Program-made: the position numbers and the translations under genes
NCBI GenBank assembly: GCA_017538105.1
Contig: JAFYJN010000069.1
Location: 1 to 64,000 of the forward strand
Source of the DNA: Prevotella sp.
Lineage (GTDB): Bacteria; Bacteroidota; Bacteroidia; Bacteroidales; Bacteroidaceae
Length of the DNA: 64,000 nucleotides
Direction: 5' to 3'
The notes under the pieces: model-generated
The model's input: only the letters and a program-made list of their open reading frames with translations
Database searches by the model: none
Told to the model about the DNA's origin: nothing
Part shown: piece after piece, positions 48,323 through 57,242 of the stretch
Layout of the letters: every line of letters starts with the position of its first letter
Position numbering within the stretch: the stretch's first letter is position 1

Positions 48323-51028
48323 TCAGAAACTGATGCTCACCCCCATGCTGTAGGAGCGGTAGACGGGATAAGTACGCTTGTCGTCGACACCCAGGGTGTT
48401 GTTCGCTACGAAACTGTTGATCATCGGCGTCAGACCGCAGTAACTCGTGATGGTACCGAGGTTGTTCACGCTGAGCGAAAGACGTAGCGAACTGACGAAT
48501 CGGGAACGCAAAGGTACGTTGTAACCTAGCGTCAGATAATCGAAATTCAAGTAGTTGCCACTCTCCAACCAGTAGTCAGAGGGGGTCTGGTCGTAAATCT
48601 GTTGCTCTGGAGCTCCCTTCATGACATTGTAGTCGGGGAATGAACCCATGTTCATGAACGTGTTGGCGGTACCGTTGTAAATCTTATGACCGAAGGCTCC
48701 GTTCATCTGCAATGATACATCGAAACGTTTGTAACGGAAACTGATGTTTGAACCCATTGTCATCTTCGGCGTGGCTTGGCCGCAGATGTGCTTCTCGGGA
48801 GTGCCGTCGCCGTCAGCATCTTCCAATTCATAGTATTTGCCTCCGTCGGCAAATTCTCCCAGTCCCGTGCAGTGAGGAAGGTAGAACACGCCGAGCGGCT
48901 CTCCAACGATACGGAACACCACGTCGCTGTTGCCGTGGAAGCCGGCACCGTTGAGACTACCGATAGAGGTGATGTTGTCGGCGGTGATGTATTGGTCTTG
49001 GTAGTAACCAGAGAGTGATATGAGTTTATTGTGCTGCCACGACATGTTCACGTTCACGTTCAGTTCCATGTCTTTGGTCTGTATCGGGGTGATACCCATG
49101 CCTAACTCGAAACCGTCATTGCTCATCGAGCCTAGGTTGGCCAGCAGTTTGTTGTAGGCAAAGGGAGGTACACTCACGTCGTACATATAGAGCATGTCGG
49201 TGGTCTTCGAATAGTAATACTCTGCTGTCATCACAAAACGGTTGTTCCATACACCCAGGTCCACACCGATGTTAAACGACGAGCGTGACTCCCACTTCAG
49301 GTCGGGATTGGCGTTTTGGGTGTAGCCCAAGGTGACGACAGATGCTCCGTTTACGGGTACTACTCCTGTGGGTTGGAGCATCTGCAGCGAATAAAACGAA
49401 GCGATACCTCCCAGATTGCCGGAGATACCATAACCGCTGCGGAGTTTCAGTTGGGTGAGCCAGTCCACATTGACCATGAACGGTTCTTTCTTGATGTCCC
49501 ACTCGCCAGAGATGGAAGGGAAGAACCCCCACCGGTCGTTCTCGCCCATCATCGACGAACCGTCACAACGAGCGTTAACGCTTAAAGTGTAACGGTCCAT
49601 CAAAGTATATTTTGTACCTGCCATGAAAGAGATGAGTATAGGCCTCTCGTAACTTGAGCCCGTGCCTCCGTAGGGACGGAGTGCACCAGCCAACAAGTTA
49701 TTGTAGCCGAAATTGTTGGTTGTGAACCCTTTCACAGTGGTATAGAACCCGGAGAGGTTGTTCTGCTGGTATTCTCCCATGGCGGTGAGTTGCAATTGGT
49801 GGATACCCCACGTGTGGGAGTAGTCTAATTTGAGGTTGGCTAACCAGTCCTCTGCCTTTTTCTCACCACGGTAGGCCTGTCCCTGTGCCCATACCCATGT
49901 GGGGAAATACTGCATGTTTTCGGTGGAGTTGAAGGAATAGGAGCCGAAAGCAATTGCTTTCAGTCCGGGAAGGATGTCGAAGGTCAACTGCAAGTGACTG
50001 TTGAAACTAAGCATCTTATCATGGTCTTTCTTAGCTAGAACGGCAAAGGGATGGTTGATCCATAGTGCTGTTGTGTTCTTCTTCCATGAACCGTCTGTCA
50101 TACTCTCTGAATAAGTCGGGTTCTGTGCAGCAGTTGAATAGAACAGATCTTGTTGATCAACAATGTATTTGTTGCGTTGCGACGAACCGAACACACCGAG
50201 GTCTATGGTCAGGCGGTTATCGAATGCTTTCTGTGTCAGGTCGAGCTTGGCAACGAAATTGTTGAACGAACGGTCGCGAATCACCGTCTGGTGATCCATC
50301 AGACCTATTGAGGCACGGTAGTTCGATTGTTCGGTGCCGCCGCTGAAAGCTACGTGGTGGTTCTGCACGATACCTGTGCGAGTAATGGCCGAGGGGAAAT
50401 CTGTGTCAAAACCGCCGTCGTTGTAGTATAACCCCAGGTCTTTAGCTGTCTGGATATAGCCGGCACGATCCAGCATCTCCATGTTCTTGTACACCGACTG
50501 GATACCGATATTACCATCGTATGAGATATGGAACTGTCCGCCATGGCCGGTCTTCGTCTTCACCTGGATAACACCCGAAGCACCACGTGAACCGTATTGT
50601 GCCGTCTCAGAGGCATTCTTAAGGATGGTGAAACTCTCGATGTCGGCAGGGTAGATACTCGACAGTGTAGCCAGGTCAGCTGTCACACCGTCGATGACCA
50701 CCAACGGATCATTGCCGCCGGTAAGTGAGGTGGTACCACGCACACGCACGCTTGACAACATGGCCATTCGATTGTCAGCATTGCTGACGTTCACACCGGC
50801 CGCCTGACCGCTCAGGGCGGAGATGGGGTTGGTGATAAGACCTTTGTTCATTCGTTCCTCGGTCACTTGGTTCACTGAACCGTTTCTAATCATGCGTTCT
50901 GTTCTCAGACTGTCATTTCCTGTACGTGACTCTGCATTTTGAGCATGGACTGGTATTGGGAGGAACGGACATAACAATAGTAAGGTAAAAACCTTCTTTG
51001 TTACGTTCTTGATGGTAATACTTTTCAT
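48323..51028 (-). CDS. SusC/RagA-family TonB-dependent outer-membrane transporter
   Basis: A 901-residue barrel. Signal peptide (about residues 1-30), then almost directly the plug domain (GLITNPISALSGQAAGVNVSN, VRVRGTTSL, PLVVIDGV) and a long 22-strand-type barrel ending in phenylalanine (YSMGVSISF). The usual N-terminal carboxypeptidase-D-like domain is missing. ATG 51028 is chosen; the longer reading crosses the promoter. It imports an unknown ligand with the lipoprotein encoded 20 bases downstream. Confidence 0.92.
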   Translation of the reverse strand: MKSITIKNVTKKVFTLLLLCPFLPIPVHAQNAESRTGNDSLRTERMIRNGSVNQVTEERMNKGLITNPISALSGQAAGVNVSNADNRMAMLSSVRVRGTTSLTGGNDPLVVIDGVTADLATLSSIYPADIESFTILKNASETAQYGSRGASGVIQVKTKTGHGGQFHISYDGNIGIQSVYKNMEMLDRAGYIQTAKDLGLYYNDGGFDTDFPSAITRTGIVQNHHVAFSGGTEQSNYRASIGLMDHQTVIRDRSFNNFVAKLDLTQKAFDNRLTIDLGVFGSSQRNKYIVDQQDLFYSTAAQNPTYSESMTDGSWKKNTTALWINHPFAVLAKKDHDKMLSFNSHLQLTFDILPGLKAIAFGSYSFNSTENMQYFPTWVWAQGQAYRGEKKAEDWLANLKLDYSHTWGIHQLQLTAMGEYQQNNLSGFYTTVKGFTTNNFGYNNLLAGALRPYGGTGSSYERPILISFMAGTKYTLMDRYTLSVNARCDGSSMMGENDRWGFFPSISGEWDIKKEPFMVNVDWLTQLKLRSGYGISGNLGGIASFYSLQMLQPTGVVPVNGASVVTLGYTQNANPDLKWESRSSFNIGVDLGVWNNRFVMTAEYYYSKTTDMLYMYDVSVPPFAYNKLLANLGSMSNDGFELGMGITPIQTKDMELNVNVNMSWQHNKLISLSGYYQDQYITADNITSIGSLNGAGFHGNSDVVFRIVGEPLGVFYLPHCTGLGEFADGGKYYELEDADGDGTPEKHICGQATPKMTMGSNISFRYKRFDVSLQMNGAFGHKIYNGTANTFMNMGSFPDYNVMKGAPEQQIYDQTPSDYWLESGNYLNFDYLTLGYNVPLRSRFVSSLRLSLSVNNLGTITSYCGLTPMINSFVANNTLGVDDKRTYPVYRSYSMGVSISF

Positions 51029-51435
51029 CCGAAAATAGGTAAGTTCGTAAAACGCGTTTAAAGCGGATTTATGATAATTAGTGTCCAAAGGTAATAGAGT
51101 ATTCAGTACACGTTATGTTTTTTTCGCTTTTTTTCATCAACTTGTTGCGACAAGATGTGCTTTTTTGCTACAAATTTAAGCACCCCCTTCATCTATTGTC
51201 GTATAGGACATGTACTACATTCAAATAAGCCAATAGATATAAATGGCTAAGAGATGGCAATTATCATAAAGGTTCTTTCTAAATGATTCTTTGCGTCTTT
51301 ATCTCGTAGGCAAAGATACTACTTTTTTTGATAACATAGAAAAAAACGGTCAAAAGAACGTGTTTTCCGAAAAATTCACTATATTTGCAGTTGACATGGA
51401 ATGTCTTGATGCTTAACCATTAACCTTTTACTGAC
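51029..51435. other. Divergent intergenic region between susC and the ATPase/DUF4435 pair
   Basis: 407 bases, AT-rich. Minus-strand -7-like boxes: TACCTTTG at 51086-51093 (for susC), TAAATTTG at 51171-51178 and TATCTTTG at 51311-51318. A small hairpin CTTGT-TGCG-ACAAG is at 51142-51155. On the plus strand TATATTTG at 51380-51387 lies 49 bases before the ATPase ATG. No gene, tRNA or regulator is seen. Confidence 0.5.
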
Positions 51436-52257
51436 ATGCAGAAATACGCGGAATATATTCAGGAAATTGAGATTGACTCGCTGTGGAGCGGAAAAAAACA
51501 TATTAAGTGGCGGCTTGACCGCAGGGTGAATATTCTCAGCGGCGTGAACGGCATGGGAAAGAGCACCATCATCAATAAAGTGGTGAAAGGACTTTCCGCA
51601 GGTGGCGAATTTCCTTCGCACATGCTCAAAGGGGTTCACTTGAAAGTTTTTCCCGCCGAAGCGAAGTGGATACGCTATGATGTGATACGTTCTTTCGACC
51701 GTCCGCTCATGAGCAACGACATGATAGGGAAGATGGACTTGTCATTGGCTACGGAGCTTGACTGGCAGTTGTTTAAGCTGCAGCGCAAATATCTCGACTA
51801 CCAAGTGAATATGGGTAACCGAATTATCCAGGTACTGCAGAGTGGAGATCCTGATGCGGCACAACAGGCGCAGGCCATCTCCGAACCGAAAAAGCGCTTC
51901 CAGGATATCATGGATGAACTGTTCGCCGATACGGGAAAGAAAATAGTGCGTTCGGAGAATGAGATACGCTTTTCGCAAATAGGCGAGACATTGGTGCCTT
52001 ACCAACTCTCCAGCGGCGAAAAACAAATCCTGGCCATCATGCTCACCGTGCTGGTGCAGGATGGGGAAGATTATGTGCTGTTCATGGACGAGCCAGAGGT
52101 GAGCCTGCATGTGGAGTGGCAGAAACGACTCATCGACCTGGTGCTGGAGCTGAATCCTCATGTGCAAGTTATCCTGACCACACATTCGCCAGCCATCATC
52201 ATGAATGGATGGATAGACAGCGTGACGGAAGTGTCGGACATTACTGACGTTGATTGA
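51436..52257 (+). CDS. AAA/ABC-type ATPase, partner of a DUF4435 protein (PARIS AriA-like)
   Basis: A 273-residue ABC-like ATPase. Walker A GVNGMGKST (residues 36-44), a C-loop signature LSSGE (191-195), Walker B LFMDEP (215-220) and an H-loop His250 in TTHSPAII are intact, with a helical insert between about 95 and 165. It fits the AAA_15/OLD class. Next to a DUF4435 gene, with stop and start overlapping by one base, it resembles AriA of the PARIS phage-defence system, but AriA is, from memory, clearly longer than 400 residues. Function is inferred from the pair only. Confidence 0.82.
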   Translation: MQKYAEYIQEIEIDSLWSGKKHIKWRLDRRVNILSGVNGMGKSTIINKVVKGLSAGGEFPSHMLKGVHLKVFPAEAKWIRYDVIRSFDRPLMSNDMIGKMDLSLATELDWQLFKLQRKYLDYQVNMGNRIIQVLQSGDPDAAQQAQAISEPKKRFQDIMDELFADTGKKIVRSENEIRFSQIGETLVPYQLSSGEKQILAIMLTVLVQDGEDYVLFMDEPEVSLHVEWQKRLIDLVLELNPHVQVILTTHSPAIIMNGWIDSVTEVSDITDVD

Positions 52258-53324
52258 TGGGAAAGAGACTGGGCGACAACCTATCGTCGGAATATATCAG
52301 CGCGGCCAACAAGATGAAGTCGAAACAGGCGCGCCGGCGTATCGTGGCTTATGTGGAGAGCTACGAGGATATATTCTTTTGGCGTATGGTGCTCAGTGAG
52401 TTCGAAAACGACAAACGTTATTTTGAGGTGATGCTCCCCTCAAAAATCAATCTGGCTAAAGGAAAGAAACAGGTGCTCATGAACCTGGTCAAGGATAAGG
52501 TGGGGCGCGACATGATTGCCTGTGTTGATGCCGACTACGACTATCTCCTCCAAGGTGTCACGGCGATGTCGAGACAAGTCATTGAGAATCCATATGTGTT
52601 TCATACCTACGTGTATGCCATCGAAAACTACCAGTGCTATGCGCCCTCGCTTCACGACGTGTGCGTGATGGTGACGCTCAACGATCATGTAATGGTTGAT
52701 TTCGAGGAGTATTACAAACTGTTCTCACAAGCTATCTTTCCACTCTTCGTCTGGAACATCATGCTCTATCGTACCAGCCATTACGCCGACTTCACCATGA
52801 CCGATTTTAATCGGGTGATAGAAACGGGCAATTTCAACATACAAGACCCTCTGCGCGGCATCATGAATGTTCGCAAAAAGGTGGGAAGAAAGGTGAGGAT
52901 GCTTCAAGAGGAGTATCCAGATGCCAAAGAGCGTTTTTTGGCCACCAAGGAAAGCCTGAAAGATTTGGGGGTGACGGCCGACACGGCTTATCTCTATATC
53001 CAGGGACACCATCTATTCGACAAGGTGACGCTTCCGATGATGAACAAGATTTGTGATAAGTTGCGCCGTGACCGCGAGATGGAGATACGCCGTAAGGCAG
53101 TACATTCCACTCAGATGCACAACGAATTGTCGTGTTACACGCACAGTATAGAACAAGTGATTTCGATGCTCAAGAAAAACACAGGCTATTTCCAATCGGA
53201 ACCTTATCTCCGGCTCAAAGAAGATATCAAACGTTTCCTTGAAGGAAAAGGAAAGAGCCCATCGGCCAAGGAAAAGGCATCCATTGCAGTCGCCGACCTT
53301 TCGTCAACATTGGATGCCTTGTAG
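52257..53324 (+). CDS. DUF4435 protein with TOPRIM-like motifs (PARIS AriB-like)
   Basis: A 355-residue protein. Residues 29-42 (VAYVESYEDIFFW) carry a Glu at 34 and a later DxDxD (CVDADYDY, residues 89-96); these are the acidic motifs of TOPRIM-type nucleases. The AIENYQCY segment is typical of DUF4435. The C-terminal 150 residues are helical and charged. ATG 52257 overlaps the ATPase stop by one base; a TTG at 52254 is less likely. In PARIS, the DUF4435 subunit AriB is a toxic nuclease released on phage attack. Here the role is an inference. Confidence 0.82.
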   Translation: MGKRLGDNLSSEYISAANKMKSKQARRRIVAYVESYEDIFFWRMVLSEFENDKRYFEVMLPSKINLAKGKKQVLMNLVKDKVGRDMIACVDADYDYLLQGVTAMSRQVIENPYVFHTYVYAIENYQCYAPSLHDVCVMVTLNDHVMVDFEEYYKLFSQAIFPLFVWNIMLYRTSHYADFTMTDFNRVIETGNFNIQDPLRGIMNVRKKVGRKVRMLQEEYPDAKERFLATKESLKDLGVTADTAYLYIQGHHLFDKVTLPMMNKICDKLRRDREMEIRRKAVHSTQMHNELSCYTHSIEQVISMLKKNTGYFQSEPYLRLKEDIKRFLEGKGKSPSAKEKASIAVADLSSTLDAL

Positions 53325-53349
53325 TGTAAAGCGTTTGGGGCTGGGTGCC

Positions 53350-54309
53350 TTAAACGTACGTTTCCAAGAATTTCACAGTGCCTTCTACCTCCACAGTCTG
53401 TGTGGTGGCGGGGAGCAGTAAGGTGTCGCCCATGTGGAATGATGTTTTGTTGCCCTCATCGTCGGTCAGTGTGCCCTCGCCACGCAGGGCGATGAGGATG
53501 ACGAAACTGTCTAACTCGCTGTAGTCAAGAGTCATTGGCTCGTCAAGGTCATAGATGGCGGTGCTGAAGTGGGGACATTGAACCAGTGTGACACCTTGGT
53601 TTTTGCGGGGCACATACTCGGTTCGATAATTCTTCTCCACATGGTAGTCGATGCATTTGGCTGCCTCTTGGGTGTGCAACTCACGATACTTGCCGTCTTT
53701 ATCTTTGCGTTTGTAATCGTAGATACGGTAAGTTACATCACTTGTCTGCTGTATCTCGGTGAGAAAAATGCCGGCACCGATGGCATGGATACGCCCTCCG
53801 GGTAGGAAGAACACGTCGCCCTCTTTCACCTTGTATTTGGCGATGGCATCGATAATCGTGTCGTCTGCCACCATTTTCTCGTATTGCTCCGGCGTGATAG
53901 CCTGTTGTAAGCCGTTGAATATCTGGGCATCCGGCTCGCTTTCCATAATATACCACATCTCGGTCTTTCCATGGCTTTTGCCTTGGAGGTGCGCAATCTC
54001 GTCGGAAGGATGTACCTGGATGGACAGGTCTTGGTGGGCGTCTATGAATTTGATGAGCAGGGGAAATTCGTTGCCGAAGCGACGGTAGTTGTCGGTTCCT
54101 AGCAGTTGACTCTTCATCTCAAGCAATAGGCTGTTCAAGGTCTTGCCTTTATGGTAACCTTCGCTAACGATGGTTTCGCTGCCTTCCACACCGGAAATTT
54201 CCCAACTCTCGCCCACCTGTTGCTGGTCGCTCTCCAAATGTTTGAATGGCACGATTTTGTCGCCTCCCCAAAGAGTGGACTTCAATAATGGTTTAAATCT
54301 GATAAACAT
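53350..54309 (-). CDS. manA: Mannose-6-phosphate isomerase, class I
   Basis: A 319-residue cupin metalloenzyme interconverting fructose-6-P and mannose-6-P. Zinc ligands sit in QVHPSDEIA, and EMWYIM; the catalytic region is GRIHAIGAGIFLTEIQQ with SDVTYRIYDY. It supplies GDP-mannose and allows mannose use. The gene lies 127 bases downstream of trkH on the same strand. Confidence 0.95.
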   Translation of the reverse strand: MFIRFKPLLKSTLWGGDKIVPFKHLESDQQQVGESWEISGVEGSETIVSEGYHKGKTLNSLLLEMKSQLLGTDNYRRFGNEFPLLIKFIDAHQDLSIQVHPSDEIAHLQGKSHGKTEMWYIMESEPDAQIFNGLQQAITPEQYEKMVADDTIIDAIAKYKVKEGDVFFLPGGRIHAIGAGIFLTEIQQTSDVTYRIYDYKRKDKDGKYRELHTQEAAKCIDYHVEKNYRTEYVPRKNQGVTLVQCPHFSTAIYDLDEPMTLDYSELDSFVILIALRGEGTLTDDEGNKTSFHMGDTLLLPATTQTVEVEGTVKFLETYV

Positions 54310-54315
54310 ATATAT

Positions 54316-54348
54316 AGTTATGAGTTACGAGTTATGAATTACGAATTC
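54316..54348. repeat. Short degenerate repeat upstream of manA
   Basis: AGTTATGAGTTACGAGTTATGA and following bases repeat a GTTAYGA-type unit about four times. Related simple sequence forms the 3' end of birA (9588-9620). No role is evident. Confidence 0.5.
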
Positions 54349-54436
54349 TTCATTGATCAATCTTCATCGCCAAGCGACAATTTTTCGACATATGTCTCAA
54401 CAACTCGTCAAAATTCAACATTCAAAATCCACATTC

Positions 54437-55894
54437 TCAATTGTCTTTCCAGAACGAACGGGTAAAGAGCACTATCACGCTGAATATTTCCAAACGTCCC
54501 ATGAGCATGAGCAGGGAGCAGATCCATTTCACCAGTGCCGGCAAAGCGCTCCAGGTGAAATCGGGACCTATGACATCGAGGGGTAGTCCCACATTGCTGA
54601 TGCAACTGAGCGAGATGACCATCGAGTTGGCACTGTCCAATCCGATGCCGGTCATCAGCGCTGCGGTGGCAAAGCAGGCAATGACATATAAGGCAAGAAA
54701 GGCCAGCAGGTTGTTGATTTGTGCTCCGGGGATGCCCTGCCCGTTGATTTTCACAGGCAACACGGCACGGGGATGGAGTATACGGCGCAACTCGTTCTGA
54801 AGCACACGGAGAATCATCAGGGCGCGCACACTCTTGAAACCGCCGCTCGTACTTCCGGCACAGGCTCCAATGAACATCACGATGGCCAGGATGAGCCAGG
54901 TGAGATGAGGCCACAAACCTACATCGTCACAGAAAATGCCAGTGGTGGTAATGAACGACACCACCTGGAAGAGTGAACTGCGCAGGGCATGCTCCACATC
55001 GTAACCATTGTGAATGAGCAGCAGGATGCATATCGATACTGTGGCCACCAACAAGAGCATACAGTAAAATTTCAACTCTGAATTGTGGAGTAACTGCTTG
55101 ATTTTGCCCTTGAAGATGGTCATGTAGATGACGGTGAAATTGATGCCGGCAAGGAACTGGAACAATATGCCGATATATTCAATCAAGGGTGACTGGAAGT
55201 GGCCTATGCTGTCGTTGTGGATGGAGAAACCTCCGGTGGCCGTGGTGGTCATGGCGTAATTGATGCTGCTGAACCAGTCCATACCCCCAAAGAAGAAAGC
55301 AAGACAGCAGGCCACGGTGAGTACTAGGTAGACAGTCCAAATCCATTTGGCGTTTGTGCTCAGACGTGGGTGCATCTTCGCGCGCATGGGACCGGTAGCC
55401 TCGGCAGAGAACACCTTCATGCTCCCGCCCACCATCGAGGGGAGCACGGCAATGGTGAAGAACACAATTCCCAAGCCGCCCACCCACTGCGACAGCGAAC
55501 GCCAGAACAGGATGGAGTGGGAGAGGGAGTGTTCCACATCGTTGATGACCGACGCTCCGGTGGTGGTGAAACCCGACATGGTCTCGAAGAAGGCATCGGT
55601 GGGGTTGACAAGGATGCCGCTGAGCATATAGGGTATGGAACCAAAGATACTGAATACCAACCATGTGAGTGTCACCACTAGATAGGCGTCGCGACGGTTC
55701 ATGTCGTTGGTGGCGTCCTTACCACGGTATTTCATCAACATGCCTATCGTCGCCGTCACCAAGGTGGAGACGAGAAAGGGGATGGCCTCGCGTTCACCAT
55801 AGCAGAAAGCCATGATGACACACCAACTCATGAACACGGCTTCCAACAGGAGCAGTGAACCAAGTACTTTGTATATGAGGCGGCCGTTAATCAT
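54437..55894 (-). CDS. trkH: Potassium uptake protein TrkH
   Basis: A 485-residue K+ transporter subunit with about ten membrane segments. The four selectivity-filter loops are visible as TTTGASV, TTATGGF, TTTGIF and SNVGLPL. Partner trkA lies directly upstream (1 base apart). The protein imports K+ through the inner membrane under control of TrkA. Confidence 0.95.
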   Translation of the reverse strand: MINGRLIYKVLGSLLLLEAVFMSWCVIMAFCYGEREAIPFLVSTLVTATIGMLMKYRGKDATNDMNRRDAYLVVTLTWLVFSIFGSIPYMLSGILVNPTDAFFETMSGFTTTGASVINDVEHSLSHSILFWRSLSQWVGGLGIVFFTIAVLPSMVGGSMKVFSAEATGPMRAKMHPRLSTNAKWIWTVYLVLTVACCLAFFFGGMDWFSSINYAMTTTATGGFSIHNDSIGHFQSPLIEYIGILFQFLAGINFTVIYMTIFKGKIKQLLHNSELKFYCMLLLVATVSICILLLIHNGYDVEHALRSSLFQVVSFITTTGIFCDDVGLWPHLTWLILAIVMFIGACAGSTSGGFKSVRALMILRVLQNELRRILHPRAVLPVKINGQGIPGAQINNLLAFLALYVIACFATAALMTGIGLDSANSMVISLSCISNVGLPLDVIGPDFTWSALPALVKWICSLLMLMGRLEIFSVIVLFTRSFWKDN

Positions 55895-55895
55895 C

Positions 55896-57242
55896 TCAGT
55901 CCTTGAAATATTTCTCTATCTTCTTCATGTTCACCTCGTGGCAGAACACCACCACCGTGTCACCGGCTTCTATCTGGGTGCCGCCGCTCACCAACTGTCC
56001 CACGCCATTGCGCACCAAACCGCCGATGGTGGCTCCCTTGGGAAGTCCCAACTCGAACACCCGCTTGCGGGTTACCTTGGAACCTTGTTGGGCCGTAAAC
56101 TCGGCCACGTCGGCATTGGCGGTCATCAGGAAACGGATGTTCTGTACGTCCACATCGAGCATCATCTGATAGATATAACTGGCGGCCAGCGCCTTTTTGT
56201 TGACGATGGTGCCGATGTCGAGGCTCTCGGCCATGCTCACATAGTCAAAATTCTCCACCATGGCAACAGTCTTGCGCACTCCCAGCCGCTTGGCGGTGAG
56301 ACAGGCAAGGATATTGGCTTCGGCATTGCCGGTGAGGGCCACGAATGCTTGGGTGTTCTTGATGCCTTCTTCCATGAGCAACGACAGGTCACGGCCGTCG
56401 CCGCAAATCACCATGGCATGGTCGGTGTCTATCTCTTCATTCAGACGGTGGCATTGCTCTTCGTCGCTTTCGATAATCTTCACGTCCATGTATTCGGGCA
56501 TGGTGGTAGCGGCACGTATGGCGGTTTTGCCCCCACCCATCATCATCACGTTCTTCACATCGACATAATGTTCTTTTCCCACGATTTTCCGGATATATGG
56601 AATATAGTTCTTCGTGGTCATGAAATAAGCCAAGTCGTAAAGTTTCAACTCGTCGTCGCCACCGGGGATGATCGTGTCGGCACCACGTTTGATGGCCACG
56701 ATGTGATAGGGGTCTTGTGGGCCACACAGCTGTTTGAGAGGTTGGTTCAGTATCTCGCAACTCTCGCGAAGTTTGATGCCGAGCATGACCAAGGCGCCAT
56801 CATGCACGTCCCATCGTTGGCGCACCCAACTCATCTTCAGACCGTTGGTGATATCGCGGGCGGCCAGTATCTCGGGGTAGATGAGCGAGTCAACGCCCAA
56901 TTGCTTGAAAAACTCCTTGAAACTGTCGTTGGCATATTCGTAGTTGTCCATACGGGCTACCGTGCGTTTCGCTCCCACGGCGTGGGCGAGGATGCAGCTG
57001 TTCAGGTTGACACTCTCATCGAGGGTGACGCCAATGAACAGGTCGGCATCTTCGGCGCCAGCTTCCTTGAGGGCTCTCACGCTGGTGGGCGAGGCATGGA
57101 GCGTCATGAGGTCGTAGTCTCCGCTCACGCTGGCCAGACGTTCCTCATCGTCGTCGATGAGCACCACGTCTTGGTTGGTGCGTGAGAGTAACTTGGCCAA
57201 ATGGCTTCCTATGGCGTGTGCGCCTGCAATGATGATTTTCAT
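55896..57242 (-). CDS. trkA: Trk system potassium transporter TrkA
   Basis: A 448-residue regulatory subunit made of two RCK_N NAD-binding domains ([17 protein letters not shown] at the start; [15 protein letters not shown] near residue 230) each followed by an RCK_C domain. It gates TrkH by binding NAD(H) or ATP. Its start overlaps the dxs stop by 4 bases, making trkH-trkA-dxs one minus-strand operon. The first loop has GAHAIGSH instead of the usual GAGxxG form. Confidence 0.95.
   Translation of the reverse strand: MKIIIAGAHAIGSHLAKLLSRTNQDVVLIDDDEERLASVSGDYDLMTLHASPTSVRALKEAGAEDADLFIGVTLDESVNLNSCILAHAVGAKRTVARMDNYEYANDSFKEFFKQLGVDSLIYPEILAARDITNGLKMSWVRQRWDVHDGALVMLGIKLRESCEILNQPLKQLCGPQDPYHIVAIKRGADTIIPGGDDELKLYDLAYFMTTKNYIPYIRKIVGKEHYVDVKNVMMMGGGKTAIRAATTMPEYMDVKIIESDEEQCHRLNEEIDTDHAMVICGDGRDLSLLMEEGIKNTQAFVALTGNAEANILACLTAKRLGVRKTVAMVENFDYVSMAESLDIGTIVNKKALAASYIYQMMLDVDVQNIRFLMTANADVAEFTAQQGSKVTRKRVFELGLPKGATIGGLVRNGVGQLVSGGTQIEAGDTVVVFCHEVNMKKIEKYFKD

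Noticed and set aside
46659-51028. Polysaccharide utilisation locus
   Set aside because: Only susC and susD are present; no glycoside hydrolase, lyase, sulfatase or PUL regulator is in the flanks.
51029-53324. Mobile defence island
   Set aside because: No integrase, transposase, tRNA attachment site or flanking repeats are seen, so recent transfer is not supported even though the gene pair looks like a defence module.
55812-57185. A 457-residue plus-strand open frame
   Set aside because: It lies antisense to trkA, whose RCK domains are clear; the frame is His- and Val-rich without domain features.
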